From positions 36,602,501-36,666,500 of the forward strand of contig BSBM01000106.1 of assembly GCA_027924585.1 (NCBI GenBank): 64,000 nt of DNA. The letters run 5' to 3'. Source of the stretch: Larix kaempferi. Taxonomy: Eukaryota; Streptophyta; Pinopsida; Pinales; Pinaceae. The translations under genes were made by a program, and so were the position numbers. The notes beneath the pieces are model-generated. The model saw only the letters and a program-made list of their open reading frames with translations. It was not told the DNA's origin and did no database searches. Below are positions 35,720 through 47,857 of the stretch, in pieces. Positions within the stretch are counted from its first letter, which is position 1, and each line of letters starts with the position of its first letter.

Positions 35720-36160
35720 GGGTGTGATGTCCATGGTACTCTAGTGCCTCGAGTGGTTTGCACCTAAATTTTTCCCATCCATTACATGGAGTATTCAACT
35801 ACATATGACAAAGGAGCTAAGAATGAAGGTTTTCAATGGGTGTGAGACTCGAGATGCTCTAGTGATTTGAATGTGTTATTATGCTCAAGATGGATGATTT
35901 GGACTACCCATTTGTTGTGAATGTGATGACGTACATGCTATGGTGAATGGAATATGTTATTATGTCCAAGACGTCCAATTTGGGAATTTGATAGGTTGTG
36001 GTTGTGATTCCCTAGATGCTATATTGTTTGGAGTATGTTGTTATGCTTGAGAGGGGTGATTAGACCTATGATAGGTTATGGGTGTGATACCCATGTTACT
36101 CTAGTGATTGGAGTGGTTGATACACTTGAGATGGGTAAGAAGGAAGAGTCATGTTTTTTA
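35720..36160. repeat. Degenerate ~80-bp repeats
   Basis: Diverged units start with gggtgtgat-like words near 35720, 35838, 35920, 36000 and 36080. They share gttattatgctcaaga-like and atgctctagtg-like strings. The last three spacings are about 80 bp. Confidence 0.5.
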
Positions 36161-36650
36161 ACCATGGTATGAAGGATTTGGGTGACATGAATTATTTTTA
36201 GATGCCATGAAAAGAGGTTTTATGCCAGTTAGTGTCAAGATAATAAAAAAGGGAAGGGTAAGCAACAACAAGAGCAGTTGGTAAGGAGTGAATAGACACT
36301 AGCTTGAGTGGATGAGTTAGCATCCAAGATTAAGACTACCTTCTTTATGGTTTTTTTTTTTTTTTTTAACCAATAGTATTTGCAGTGTTGGGTGGTATGT
36401 AATCAACAATGCACTATTAGATATTGAAATAAGGATTTTCCTTGAATTTTGGCTATAGGTCTATGGAAAGGAGACCATTAACATATATTAATTCTTGATC
36501 CAACAAAGCATGAGACTCAAGTGCAAGGCAATAGATCTCTAGGGACAAAACCTTCCAACATTGAGGAGGCACATAAAGTGAAAGTATGGTATGACACCAT
36601 GATGGAGGAATACCCTTCCAAATGTAAGGAGGCATATGTAGAGTAGGTAT

Positions 36651-37019
36651 GGAGATGATACAATGGAAGAGTATGATGTCTAGGAGATAGTTTCAAAACT
36701 TACTTTGGAATGCATGATTGATTCAAGGCTTGTAAATGATTGGAATATTGAAGAGTATCAGGACATGTTTATTACCAAAGGATTCTCTTAAAAAGAGCTA
36801 GTTGACCTTTATGAGACTATTGCTTCAATTACAATAGGACTCTCTTATCAAGGTGGATTTGAGATTGTTGAGGATTTGAATTTAGTTGGTGGAGTTTTTA
36901 AGGTGCATAGCAAGATACCTATTTGTAGGTTGATGAAGGCCCTTTAAGGACCGATTAATGCACAATGAGTTTGGTATTTCAGCATTGACGAGTTGCTAAC
37001 CATGTTGGAATATTCCAAT
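36651..37019 (+). pseudogene. Dead Copia RT remnant
   Basis: A single frame of 123 codons aligns piece by piece with the copia RT N-terminus. MEEYDV is followed by a stop where Trp belongs, then EIVSKL and FITKGFS. A stop where Gln belongs is followed by KELVDLYETIASIT. ICRLMKAL has a stop where Tyr belongs and leads to VWYFSIDELL. I see four in-frame stops but no frameshift. The catalytic YVDD region does not follow recognisably. It is the oldest-looking coding remnant here. Confidence 0.65.
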
Positions 37020-38380
37020 ATCTTGGCTCTACAGTTGTCTGGTATTTTCACTATACTTGTTCTATTGGGTTCTAGGGTTCTCTATGATTCTTTTATTGCT
37101 CCTTGAAGGCTGTCAATACTCTTGCCTTGCACTATGGAGCATCGCTATGTTATTTCCCTTTCTCTATGGTTACTTGCTATGCTTTGTCTAGCTATAACAA
37201 TGTTTGGATATGTTGTATATGGCTTATGTATTGCATGGCCTTGCATCTCTCCTTTGGCCTAGGGTTTTTGGAAAAAGACTTGGTGAGGTCATGCCTGGGG
37301 ATTGATTTATGATAACTTGATCATAGTGAAATTTTGTTGGGGTTTATCCTCCATGACGGTTTCCCATGATACATATTGTGTTCTGGTGCATTGGATATCT
37401 TCATGTGATCTTGGTTATTTATAGCTTCATCTATGGATTACAGTTCAATTTTGTTTATGCTTCTACTATGATGATGATATATGATGATGTAATGATGAAA
37501 TGGAAATAAAATTTTAAGACTGCATAAAACCCTAAGAAATTCAACATTTAGCGGTTTAAACTAACTCTAAAGGGATCTAAACTTTTCTATGTTGACACTA
37601 AATTGAAACCACTTTCTCCATAGTCTCTTGTTTATCTTCCAATACTATGTCAAGTGTTAGGCGGTATGTGGACAATGGGGAATTGAGACATGTGTCTTAT
37701 GACAAGAAACTCTTCAGCAGGATTCATATATAAGAAGAAGAAATGCATGTGCATTTGAATGAATGCATATGAGACCATGGTGGATTTAGATTTGAATATG
37801 GCAAGGTTAGTTGAGACTCATAGGGATAATAATAGTATTGATGAAAACACTTTCCGTGTAAATGAGTGTTGTCTTTGGGTTTCTTTCAAAATGTTTATAC
37901 CATGCTAGGGATGCCCTCATGTGATGTGGGTAAACAAAGAAACCCTAAACCCTTAGATGTATCTTAGACCTTTTGGTGGAAGAAATTTAGAGAGGTCTTA
38001 ATAGGTGGTTTCTTGACCTTCGTCTTGATGCTAGATGTGGCTCACTCCTTGATTATGTGCTTATATGATGTGTTGTAGATACCTTATTCATGGTGCACAT
38101 GTTAAGGAGGATTGGTGTTGGATCTACCTCTGAGGAGAAGCATTGGGCACTGGGAGGGTGGGTACCGATCCCTATGAGTAGAGAGACCACTTGACATGAC
38201 TTAAGAGGATGATTACTTGACTTGAGGATGTTGAGGGCACATTAAATTTGGTTTTATGTGGACCCGAGATACAAATTTTGTGTGGGAGTGTTGGAGTTTT
38301 GGATGCTTCAATTGGACATCAAGGAGCCTTGTGATGAGGAGCACTTGACATCAGAACCCATGCTTGGAGAGCACACCACT
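37020..38380. other. Probable decayed Copia 3' region, unresolved
   Basis: This follows the dead RT. A stretch at about 37335-37400 (ggggtttatcctccatgacg) resembles the leader of the A-family LTRs. gtgtgggag followed by tgttggagttttgg at 38288 resembles a PPT and LTR start. I could not find matching ends or a TSD, so no element is called. Confidence 0.3.
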
Positions 38381-38512
38381 TGATGAGCATTTTCTTGACA
38401 TGTATACACCTTGGAGATAAAGTGATATAAGTAGAGACTTCATCTTAATGATTATATTAGGTTTCTTGTGGACCTTGTCCACTTTACTCTTGTTAGACTC
38501 TTTCACCTAATC

Positions 38513-38520
38513 TATATAAG
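38513..38520 (+). promoter_or_regulatory. TATA-like box
   Basis: TATATAAG precedes a run of G and a transcript-like leader. It is duplicated at 41803-41810. It may belong to an LTR starting near 38288. Confidence 0.35.
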
Positions 38521-39048
38521 GGGGGGGAGTCATTTAGTTGTAGTATTCATGTAGTAAGCATGTGAGAGTACATTAGTTCATTGTGTATATTAAATATGAA
38601 GTTGTCTTGAGTCTTTGTACTTATATTTATGCAAGGGAGGAAGGTGCTCAGGATTGTGAGAGGATAAACTTATAGGAGACTAGAAGTGTTAGGGTTTGAG
38701 TCCCTTGGGTGAGAAGGATTTAATTTTTCTTGAAAAGAAACTCTATATGAGACTTGGAGTGCATTGTTTGGAGAGCTCCTGTGAAGCAACATAGGAGAAA
38801 CATCAAGGGTGGTTTAGGGACCTATGCATGTCCCATGAGAGTCGAGTCTTATCCAGTGAGAACAAAGCCAAATTTATATACAACCTCCTACTTGTGTTAT
38901 GTTATTTGTGCAGATAATAAATTCTTTGGGGATTAATTGGACATGGATCATCCCATGTCCTTTTGTCCATTTTTATTGCTACGCATCAATAAAAAACTCA
39001 AACTACGCATAAATAAACAACTCAACACAAGAAATGCAAAGTGACATA

Positions 39049-39189
39049 TTAACACAACAATATCCAACTAAGTTTTTGAAATTCAACTATTGATGCCTCA
39101 TTCTCCATCCAAATTACGAAATCGTACCACTTTTTGTTTTGGAACATTTCCTTTTCAAATTGAGATGGATACCGACCATAGTTATGCTC
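39049..39189 (-). pseudogene. Transposase-like gene, 3' exon
   Basis: A minus-strand acceptor, catgttttgatag, is followed by a 46-codon open frame and stop (EHNYGRYPSQFEKEMFQNKK, then WYDFVIWMENEAS). The GRYPSQFE and W-D-x-EA pattern resembles the C-terminal part of plant Transposase_24-type (CACTA/Spm-associated) proteins. The upstream exon would be at 56363-56448, ending at a strong GTAAGT donor. Element F lies in the intron between. Exon phases match (phase 0). A duplicate copy lies near 42340-42480. The family call is tentative. Confidence 0.4.
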
Positions 39190-39274
39190 CTATCAAAACA
39201 TGGCAGATGGACTAGTTAAACTAATTAATATCAATTCATTTAATTTTTTGTAGGAAATTAAAAAAAAATCACTT

Positions 39275-41271
39275 TGTTGAACTTTGGTTGTCATTGATGT
39301 CAACTGATTAAGTTAATTGTCATTGATTTCAGCTGATGTCAAATAGGTTTAAGTATTCATGTGCCAGTTTGAAGAAGTATATGAAAGATACTTTGAAGAA
39401 ATATATGGAAGCCACTTTGAAGAAGTATATCCAGAGGAACATCAAGCATATCTAGTTTAAAGAAGTACATAAGGAATACATCCAGTAAACATGGTACATG
39501 AGCAGGACTCAAGTCCATCAAGTCATAGTTCCTCAAGATAAAATCTAAAGTAGATTGGACAAAGGTTCGGGAGTCCACTGGCAAGCCAAAGAGTTAATTG
39601 GCGTGTGCAAAAAATTCAAAGAATTGATTGAACAAATTTTGGGAGCGCGCAAGAAGCATGGACCAAAGGAGTGTTTGTTCAGTGGATAAAGTCCCTGAAT
39701 GTGCACAAGGCTTACCAATCAGAAGAATCTCTCAATTTTTAAAGCACGCACAAGTACCAAGAAGGGTGTAGTAGTTAAAGATGGAATATGCGCAAATTCC
39801 ACAAGCAATGGTACATTAAGGGTGCAAGACCACACCGCAAGGGTTAAAGTACCACTAAGTCAAGGACCATGTATGTGTAAGACCCACAAGAGATGACATA
39901 TCAGTGGTCTAGAACATGACAAGTGGAGGAAGCATGAAGTAAGCAAAATCGTGAAGCAAGAAAAAAAGGATTCCACAACTAATTTGTGGACATCACCATC
40001 CATGCAGAAAGTATAAATAAGAAGAGGTGATGGAGAATGAAGTAAGCTTGAAGGATGAATGTCTTGTAAGTGGAAAGCTTGAAGATACAGATTTATAGTG
40101 TTTGGGGCATCAAGGGCTCATGGAATCAGAACATCATGATCTAACAGAGAGTTGAGTGCACCCAAGCAAAGGAATGGAATAGATGATGGTGCACAAAATG
40201 ATGTTGTAGATCTGTGACAGTTGCGCAAAGACAGAAAGGAAGAATAACAGAAGATGCACAAGTGCATGAGGACTAATTGACAGAATCATGGATAGTCACA
40301 GATGTTCTAAGATATAAGCGTAGAGACATACTTGAAGTATATCTTGTAATGCACGATGCGAAGAAGTTTCACCAACACACAAATATGATTTGATGTGTAC
40401 AAAATAAGGAAGACCGTCAAATGAGCAAATACAAAATTTCCAGCACAGTGATAGATGTGCATCATGATGAGGATGATCTAAGACAAGTGCGTTAAATAGA
40501 AAGGATGAATATTATGATGCACAAAAGGTCTCAAATTGTGTAAATGTTGTTGCACCTAAATAGAATGGACATATGTAAGGAGGTGCTCAGTTCCATCTGA
40601 TACTAGGGTGAAAAATCATAACAAGAAGTTATTATTCAATGCACAGTATCAGTTGATATTTTAGTTGCGCAATAGTAGAATGGAATATTGAACCTTTACA
40701 TGGACTGTAGAGTTTGATGAAGCATCACGCATCATATGAAGTGCAATGTCAGTTGAAGTGGAGTGTTGAGTGTAGTAATGTATGCAACACGGTGACAACA
40801 ATACTACATCATACAAAAGGTGCGCATAGCAAAAGTAACATTAGTATATTAGAAGTATGCATGGATCAGAAGTTCTACAGAGCCAGGAACAGGGGGAAAG
40901 GAGCAGGGGATCATAGCCTTCTTCCAGTTGGTGTTGGAGAACTAAGGGAGTTATAGCTTCCTTCAGGTCAGCGCCTATAAAACTAGGGGGTCGGTGGCTC
41001 CTTCCACTTGGTGCTAGTAAAACTTAGGAATTTGTTGCTTCCTTGAATGTAATCTTTTCATTATAAAAGAGCATTCCTTGGTTTTCTCCCATTTGGATTT
41101 CCATGGAAAAATTATGTGTGTTTTGTGTTATTGTGCATATGTGGATGAATGTTTTATTTACGGTGGATGCATAATTAAAGTTCAGGTCAATACGTTAAGA
41201 AGTTAAAAATTGTTCATAACAACTCTAATACTGATTCACCCCCCCCTCTCAGTATTAAATAGATTCCAACA
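39275..41271 (+). repeat. LTR F1 (extra 5' LTR of F, duplication copy 1)
   Basis: It runs from tgttgaactttgg to agattccaaca, 1997 bp. A TATAAAAGA box lies at 41062-41070 near the 3' end. The PBS follows. The preceding cactt is the left target site of F, and its partner after LTR F4 is cattt. Confidence 0.9.
41062..41070 (+). promoter_or_regulatory. TATA box of F LTR
   Basis: TATAAAAGA is preceded by aatcttttcat and is conserved in LTR F2 (near 48770) and F4 (near 56132). Confidence 0.55.
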
Positions 41272-41273
41272 AT

Positions 41274-41285
41274 TGGTATCAGAGC
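41274..41285 (+). other. Primer-binding site of F (copy 1)
   Basis: The sequence is TGGTATCAGAGC, two bases after the LTR end. A second PBS follows LTR F2 near 48977. Confidence 0.9.
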
Positions 41286-41336
41286 GGGTGTCTTCAGTAA
41301 CAACTTAACATCTGGAAGATAGATCCATGCGAAAAT

Positions 41337-41670
41337 ATGGACAAACACGAAGGTATCTCCACCAAGTGAGCACCAAGGTTTGATGGTAACAACTATACCT
41401 TTTGGAAGGTCAAGATGGAAGTGTATCTTCAATCACTAGGAGTTGATGTTTGGTAGTCCATTTTGGATGGTTACAATGTCCCAACATTCGCACCAATTGA
41501 CCCAGTTGAAAGGGTACTATATGAATGCAATGAAAGAGCCAGAAACACACTGCTATGTGGGTTAACATATCCTGAATTTATCAAGTTCATGCATCGCACC
41601 TCAGCCAAAGATGTATGAGATAAGCTCAAAGGCGTCTATGAAGGTGACAAGAAGGTAAAGAAGGAAAAAT
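41337..41670 (+). pseudogene. F gag N-terminal fragment (copy 1)
   Basis: The ATG at 41337 opens MDKHEGISTK, then a stop, APRFDGNNYTFWKVKMEVYL and the RTSAKDV segment. The frame is cut at the duplication junction (41670). Stops occur after ISTK, DVW and KDV. The complete version is at 49040. Confidence 0.85.
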
Positions 41671-44600
41671 TGATGAGCATTTTCTTGACATGTATACACC
41701 TTGGAGATAAAGTGATACAAGTAGAGACTTCAGCTTAAGGATTATATTAGGTTTCTTGTGGACCTTGTCCACTTTACTATTGTTAGACTCTTTCACCTAA
41801 TGTATATAAGGGGGGGGAGTCATTTAGTTTTAGTATTCATATAGTAATCATGTGAGAGTACATTAGTTCATTGTGTATATTAAATATGAAGTTGTCTTGA
41901 GTCTTTGTACTTATATTTATGCAAGGGAGGAAGGTGCTCAGGATTGTGAGAGGATAAACTTATAGGAGACTAGAAGTGTTAGGGTTTGAGTCCCTTGGGT
42001 GAGAAGGATTTAATTTTTCTTGCAAAGAAACTCTATATGAGACTTGGAGTGCATTGTTTGGAGAGCTCCTGTGAAGAAACATAGGAGAAAGACCAAGGGT
42101 GGTTTAGGGACCTATGCATGTCCCATGAGAGTCGAGTCTTATCCAGTGAGAACAAATCCAAAATTATATACAACCTCCTACTTGTGTTATGTTATTTGTG
42201 CAGATAATAAATTCTTTGGGGATTAATTGGGCATGGATCATCCCATGTCCTTTTGTCCATTTTTATTGCTACACATCAATAAAAAAACTCAAACTACGCA
42301 TAAATAAACAACTCAACACAAGAAATGCAAATTGACATATTAACACAACAATATCCAACTAAGTTTTTGAAATTCAACTATTGATACCTCATTCTCCATC
42401 CAAATTACGAAATCGTACCACTTTTTGTTTTGTAACATTTCCTTTTCAATTTGAGATGGATACCGACCATATTTATGCTCCTATCAAAACATGGCAGATG
42501 GACTTGTTAAACTAATTAATATCCAATCATTTAATTTTTTGTAGGAAATAAAAAAATATCACTTTGTTGAACTTTGGCTGTCAATGTCAACTGATTAAGT
42601 TAATTGTCATTGATTTTAGCTGATGTCAAATAGGTTTCAGTATTCATGTGCCAGTTTGAAGAATTATATGAAAGATACTTTGAAGAAGTATATGGAAGTC
42701 ACTTTGAAGAAGTATATCCAGAGGAACATAAAGCATATCTAGTTTAAAGAAGTACATAAGGAATACATCTAGTACACATGGTACATGAGTAGGACTCAAG
42801 CCCATCAATTCATAGTTCCTCAAGACAGAATCTAAAGTTGATTGGACAAAGGTTCGGGAGTGCACTGGAAAGCCAAAGAGTTAATTGGAGTGTGCAAAAA
42901 ATTCAAATAATTGATTGAACAAAGTTCGGGAGTGCGCAAGAAGCATGGAACAAAGGAGTGTTCGTTCAGTGGAGCACGTCCTTGAATGCGCACAAGGCTT
43001 ACCAATCAGAAGAATCTCTCAATTTTTAAATCACACACAAGTACCAAGAAGGGTGTAGTAGTTAAAGATGGAATATGCGCAAATTCCACAAGCAATGGTA
43101 CATTAAGGGTGCAAGACCACACCACAAGGGTTAAAGTACCACTAAGTCAAGGACCATGTATGTGTAAGACCCAAAAGAGATGACATATCAGTGGTCTAGA
43201 ACATGACAAGTGGAGGAAGCATGAAGTAAGCAAAATCGTGAAGCAAGAAAGAAAGGATTCCACAACTAATTTGTGGACATCACCATCCATACAGAAAGTA
43301 TAAATAAGAAGAGGTGATGGAGAATGAAATAAGCTTGAAGGATGAATATCTTGTAAGTGGAAAGCTAGAAGATACAGATTTATAGTGTTTGGGGCATCAA
43401 GGGCTCATGGAATCAGAACATCATTATCTAACAGAGAGTTGAGTTCACACAAGCAAAGGAATGGAACAGATGATGGTGCACAAAATGATGTTGTAGATCT
43501 GTGATAGTTGCGCAGAGACAGAAAGGAAGAATAACAGAAGATGCACAAGTGCGTGAGGATTAAATGACAGAATCACAGATAGTCACAGATGTTCTAAGAT
43601 ATAAGCGTAGAGACATACTTGAAGTATATCTTGTAATGCACGATGCGAAGAAGTTTCACTAACAGACAAATATGATTTGATGTGTACAAAATAAAGCAGA
43701 CCGTCAAATGCGCAAATAAAAAATTGCAGCATAGTAATAGATGTGCATCATGATGAGGATGATCTAAGACAAGTGCGTTAAACAGAAAGGATGAATATTA
43801 TGATGCACAGAAGGTCCCAAATTGTGTAAATGTTGTTGCACCTAAATAGAATGGACACATCTAAGGAGGTGCGCAGTTCCATCTGATACTAGGGTGAAAA
43901 TTCATAACAACAAGTTATTATTCAATGCGCAATATTAGTTGAGATTTTAGTTGCACAATAGTAGAATGGAATATTGAACCTTGGCACAGACTGTAGAGTT
44001 TGATGAAGCATCACACATCATATGAAGTGCAATGTCAGTTGAAGTGAAGTGTTGAGTGTAGTAATGTATGCAACTATCATGTCCCTCCCATCATACTAAT
44101 GCGATGGAGAGGATCGTGATGCTAAAATCGGGCATCTAGCCCCGTACTTATTAAAATAAACATTCACATAATATAAAAAGACATATGCAAATGTATGAAT
44201 ATAAGAAACATAGCAGAAATAGATTCAATTACACATCCATCATACATTCAAGATATTCATGATATTCGTCAAATAAATAAATTGCAAAGTTACACAAGAG
44301 AGTACTTATCTTATAACAAAGTAGTCCCAAGCAACTTTCTATGCAACTGCAACATTCCACCCAACCATAGGCCAGTTGTGATCATCAATATCTCAACACA
44401 CTTCCACCCTCGAGCTGGGCATGATCTCTACAAGGGAAAAGGGAACAACAGACTCACACATAGCCCAAAGATACACCAAAATCAGCCAAGCCAATCTGTA
44501 GTTGGGTTTATCAGGCTGCTAGGCAGTGGAAGGAAGAATTTCTAAGATAGTGGGATCATCCATAGAGATATGGGTACCCTCTGTAAGATCTATCTAGCTT

Positions 44601-44986
44601 GGTCCCCACAATACCTACACACCTGGCACAAGGAAGTATTCCCTTCACTACTAGATAGTCCTCATGCCATACCTTCCATTCTAGTGTTCTTCAAGGTGTG
44701 CATAGAAGAGCAGCCATCCTTTTTTATCTTCTTGAGAGGTTACCTCCTCACTAGGTTTATCAAGCCAATTTTGGTCCATTTCCACTCCTAATTCTTGCTC
44801 ACAATTTCAAACCAACACAGGGATGCAACCAACAACAAAACACAAGTGCTGAAAAATGTAGGCAACCCAAAAACGAACTGGTAGATGGGGATTCAACCCT
44901 AGGAGAGCAAATTCGTTTTCAGAAAACGTTTATATCCATTCTAGGGGCAAAAACGACCTCTATAAACTCCCAAAACGTGACTCCCT

Positions 44987-45705
44987 TGTAAAATTAGTCA
45001 CAACAAATCGAATGAACAAGTAAATCAATCACAATAGATGAAACTCAGAAAATATGGTGTAAACTGTGCAAGAACATGCATCAGTGCTCTATAATCCCAA
45101 TAAGGGTGAAAATACAATACAATACTGTCACAATGAGTGAGCCAAGCCAAGAAATTCAAATTGCCTAAGGAGGTTAATCAAATAGCCTACATGGTGTAGC
45201 TTGTCTTCACTAGGAGTCATCATCATCATCAGTGGAGTGTCGTCATTACACAAGTAATTGTCAACAGGTGTTAAACTGAGCAACAAGTGTCAACCTGACT
45301 CTAACTGAGTGTATGTAGGTGTAACACATGAAAAGAAGTGAAAGGAGGCTCAAGTGAGGCGCATGGGGAGTTGACTGGAGTCAGAACAGGCTGTCTAGGC
45401 TAACTAGAGGTCAATCTGAGTGTCAGAGACAGTCAACTAGTCAATCTGTCCTCAAATCAAGGAGCAGATCCACAAATCACTCACTAACTGAAGTGTAACT
45501 GAGTGGTAGGTGAGGGAGGGAACCTTTATCAAGTGGTAGATGAAAGAAGGGCGCCACACTGGCTAGGAGGGCTGTAAATGAGCAGAAAGAAGTTCTTGGG
45601 GCTAGAAAACTGAGGACTAGGTGCTGGGGGACACCACCCTGATGACTGGGATGCATGCATGCAGAGTGCATGCAATCATTAAATGATGATGTGAATATCC
45701 TAACA
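44987..45705 (-). repeat. 3' LTR of D
   Basis: It runs tgtaaaattag to atcctaaca, 719 bp, with the PPT complement after it. Confidence 0.9.
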
Positions 45706-45894
45706 CCCCCCCACAAGCTATACTATGTGGTATAAAAATAAAGGGCCCTAATAACTGAGACCAAAGGTCACCCCAATACAATAATAATCCAAACTAAGAA
45801 CAATCCATGAACCGAGGAAATGGAGAAAACCTCATGGGAAAACCCCCCCCTCAAAATGGACTATAACACACCAAAAGATTTAACTGCTCCAAAA

Positions 45895-46929
45895 TCAAGT
45901 AGATATGTCTGGAGGTATATTACACTTGGGAGTAAATGGATCATGCTCCAAAAACATGTGCTTGAATTCTCCATTACTAGATGCAAGCGAATGTGGAGAC
46001 TTTATGAACTTGCTCTTCATACCGAAAATGGTGGGAACAAATCTGAAAATATGATGATGATCCTGGAACTTGTAATTCGAACCAAGTGAGGTAGGATAAG
46101 CTCCAATAAGATCAAATAGCTCTTGAAACTTGAAATTCTTATCAGTAGAAGTTAAATCAGCTCCAACAATAGATGAATGGTTTCTTGAGATCTCCTTTGA
46201 ACCAACAAGAGTGAGATCAAAACCAAAATCAGCAAAAAGTGCATGAGAATTGAACTCAAGCGAATGGTAGTGCTCTTCATCTTCAGTAAAAATCTGAGAA
46301 ACTATGCAAATGATAGAACAAAAGTTTATAGGAAGCATGCAATCAAGGAGGATGAACGATTCACCTCCAAAATCAGATTTTACCTCCAAAACATCAAGTA
46401 GATCATTATTCTGCATGCCGGAAAACTCATGTGAAAGAGAGGATTCAAGAACCTCTTCGGAATCTAGAGTATGAGCTGTTTTATCTTGCTCAAAATTTGA
46501 AATAGAAGACTTTGAGAGAATGAGTGTTGAATCTACAGTTTCTTCTTCATCTTGAACAATGGATGAGGCCAAGACATAATCAGAGAGAGCACATAAGGAG
46601 ATCTCACTGGGCTTGTTCTCCAAAAGGCTAGCATGATCCTCTTCTTCCTGCTTTCCAAATTCTCTATTGAGTTGGGCCCATAGATCTCTTGGATTTTCAG
46701 CAGTAATACTGAGGTAGCGCATACAAGGAGACATATCAAGACATATAGCTCCAAAAACTCGATCAGAATCATTGAGCCAATCATTTTCCTCTTCATTGGA
46801 ATCAAAATCTCTTGTAATACCAATACACATATCAAAGAGACATTGTCTCTTCAAGCATGCAATCATCTTTGGTTTCCATTCATCATAGTTTAATGGAGTA
46901 AGAAGATTTTGTGAAGAAGAATATTCCAT
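45895..46929 (-). CDS. Element D gag-derived protein, 344 codons, intact
   Basis: This is one of the longest uninterrupted frames in the window. The ATG at the complement of 46927-46929 gives MEYSSSQNLLTPLNYDEWKP, the standard copia gag entry. Gag similarity continues through DLWAQLNREFGK and LLENKPSEISL (to about residue 112). The remaining ~230 residues match no gag part I know. They are acidic, carry no zinc knuckle or protease motif, and contain weakly repeated patterns (TDKNFKFQELFDLIGAYPTS and SNYKFQDHHHIF). It may be a captured or out-evolved C-terminus. Whether it is made or helps packaging is unknown. Lack of stops despite LTR divergence hints at constraint, weakly. Confidence 0.7.
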   Translation of the reverse strand: MEYSSSQNLLTPLNYDEWKPKMIACLKRQCLFDMCIGITRDFDSNEEENDWLNDSDRVFGAICLDMSPCMRYLSITAENPRDLWAQLNREFGKQEEEDHASLLENKPSEISLCALSDYVLASSIVQDEEETVDSTLILSKSSISNFEQDKTAHTLDSEEVLESSLSHEFSGMQNNDLLDVLEVKSDFGGESFILLDCMLPINFCSIICIVSQIFTEDEEHYHSLEFNSHALFADFGFDLTLVGSKEISRNHSSIVGADLTSTDKNFKFQELFDLIGAYPTSLGSNYKFQDHHHIFRFVPTIFGMKSKFIKSPHSLASSNGEFKHMFLEHDPFTPKCNIPPDIST

Positions 46930-47129
46930 CTCTGCAATATCGAACGCAAATGGAGAAAGTAAGAAACCTGCAAATCACAAGCAAACAAGAACCATTATGG
47001 AGCAATAGCTGCAACTGTAGAAAGTGCTGCAACTACAGAAAACTGCTGCAAAGTGAGAAAAAATTGCTCAATATTCATGTAGAACACCTGCAGAAAATAA
47101 ATCTTGTCCCTACCATGGCTCTGATACCA

Positions 47130-47857
47130 TGTCAAATTAGTCACAACAGATCTATTGAACAAGAATATCAATCACAAAGATGTAAAACAATTTGGAGTAA
47201 AAACTGTGCAAGAGAGATGCATCAGTGCTCTATAATCCCAATAAGGGTGAAAATACAATACAATACTGTCACAATGAGTGAGCCAATCCAAGCAATTCAA
47301 ATTGCCTAAGGATTTCAATCAAATAGCCTACATGGTGTAGCTTGTCTTCACTAGGAGTCATCATCATCATCAGTGGAGTGTCATCAATACACAAGTAACT
47401 GTCTACAGGTGTCAAACTAAGCAACAGGTGTCAACCTGAGTCTAACTGAGTGTATGTAGGTCTAACACATGCAAAGGAGTGAAAGGAGTCTCAAGTGAGG
47501 TGCATGGAGAGCTGACTGGAGTCTGAACAGGCTGTCTAAGCTAATTGGAGGTCAATCGGAGTGTCAGAGACAGTCAACTAGTCAATCTGTCCTCAAATCA
47601 AGGATCAGATCCACAAATCACTCACTAACTGAAGTGTAACTGAGTGGTAGGTGAGGGAGGGCACCTTTCTCAAGTGGTAGATGAAAGAAGGGCACCACAC
47701 TGGCTAGGAGGGCTGTAAATGAGTAGAAAGAAGCTCCTGGGGCTAGAAAAATGAGGACTAGGTGCTGGGGGACACCACCCAGATGACTGGGATGCATGCA
47801 TGCAGAGTGCATGCAAAATGCATGCAATCATTAAATGATGATGTGAATATCCTAACA
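47130..47857 (-). repeat. 5' LTR of D
   Basis: It is 728 bp and starts tgtcaaattag directly after the PBS complement. It carries an extra ~10-bp gcatgcaaaat unit relative to the 3' LTR. Confidence 0.9.

Larger units (their letters stand above)
38381..41670 (+). repeat. Tandem duplication over the 5' end of F, copy 1 (3290 bp)
   Basis: This runs from tgatgagcattttc to gaaggaaaaat and is repeated immediately at 41671. It covers 0.9 kb of flank, the F 5' LTR, the PBS and the first ~110 codons of gag. TTG is shared at the left edge, the junction and the right edge. Confidence 0.92.
44987..47857 (-). mobile_element. Small non-autonomous Copia element D
   Basis: It is 2871 bp. LTRs are 719 and 728 bp (44987-45705 and 47130-47857), the iMet PBS is at the complement of about 47118-47129, and the PPT is the complement of ccccccccacaagc after 45705. 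The TSD is tccct (44982-44986) against tctct (47858-47862), one mismatch. The interior is only 1.4 kb with one ORF. The LTRs resemble those of element C, including the gcatgcatgc-rich end. By eye the two LTRs differ by roughly 7-8%. Confidence 0.9.

Noticed and set aside
37003-37549. Possible solo LTR (tgttggaa to ttcaaca)
   Set aside because: The leader resembles A-family LTRs, but the flanks (aacca and tttag) give no TSD, and the left end overlaps RT-matching sequence.
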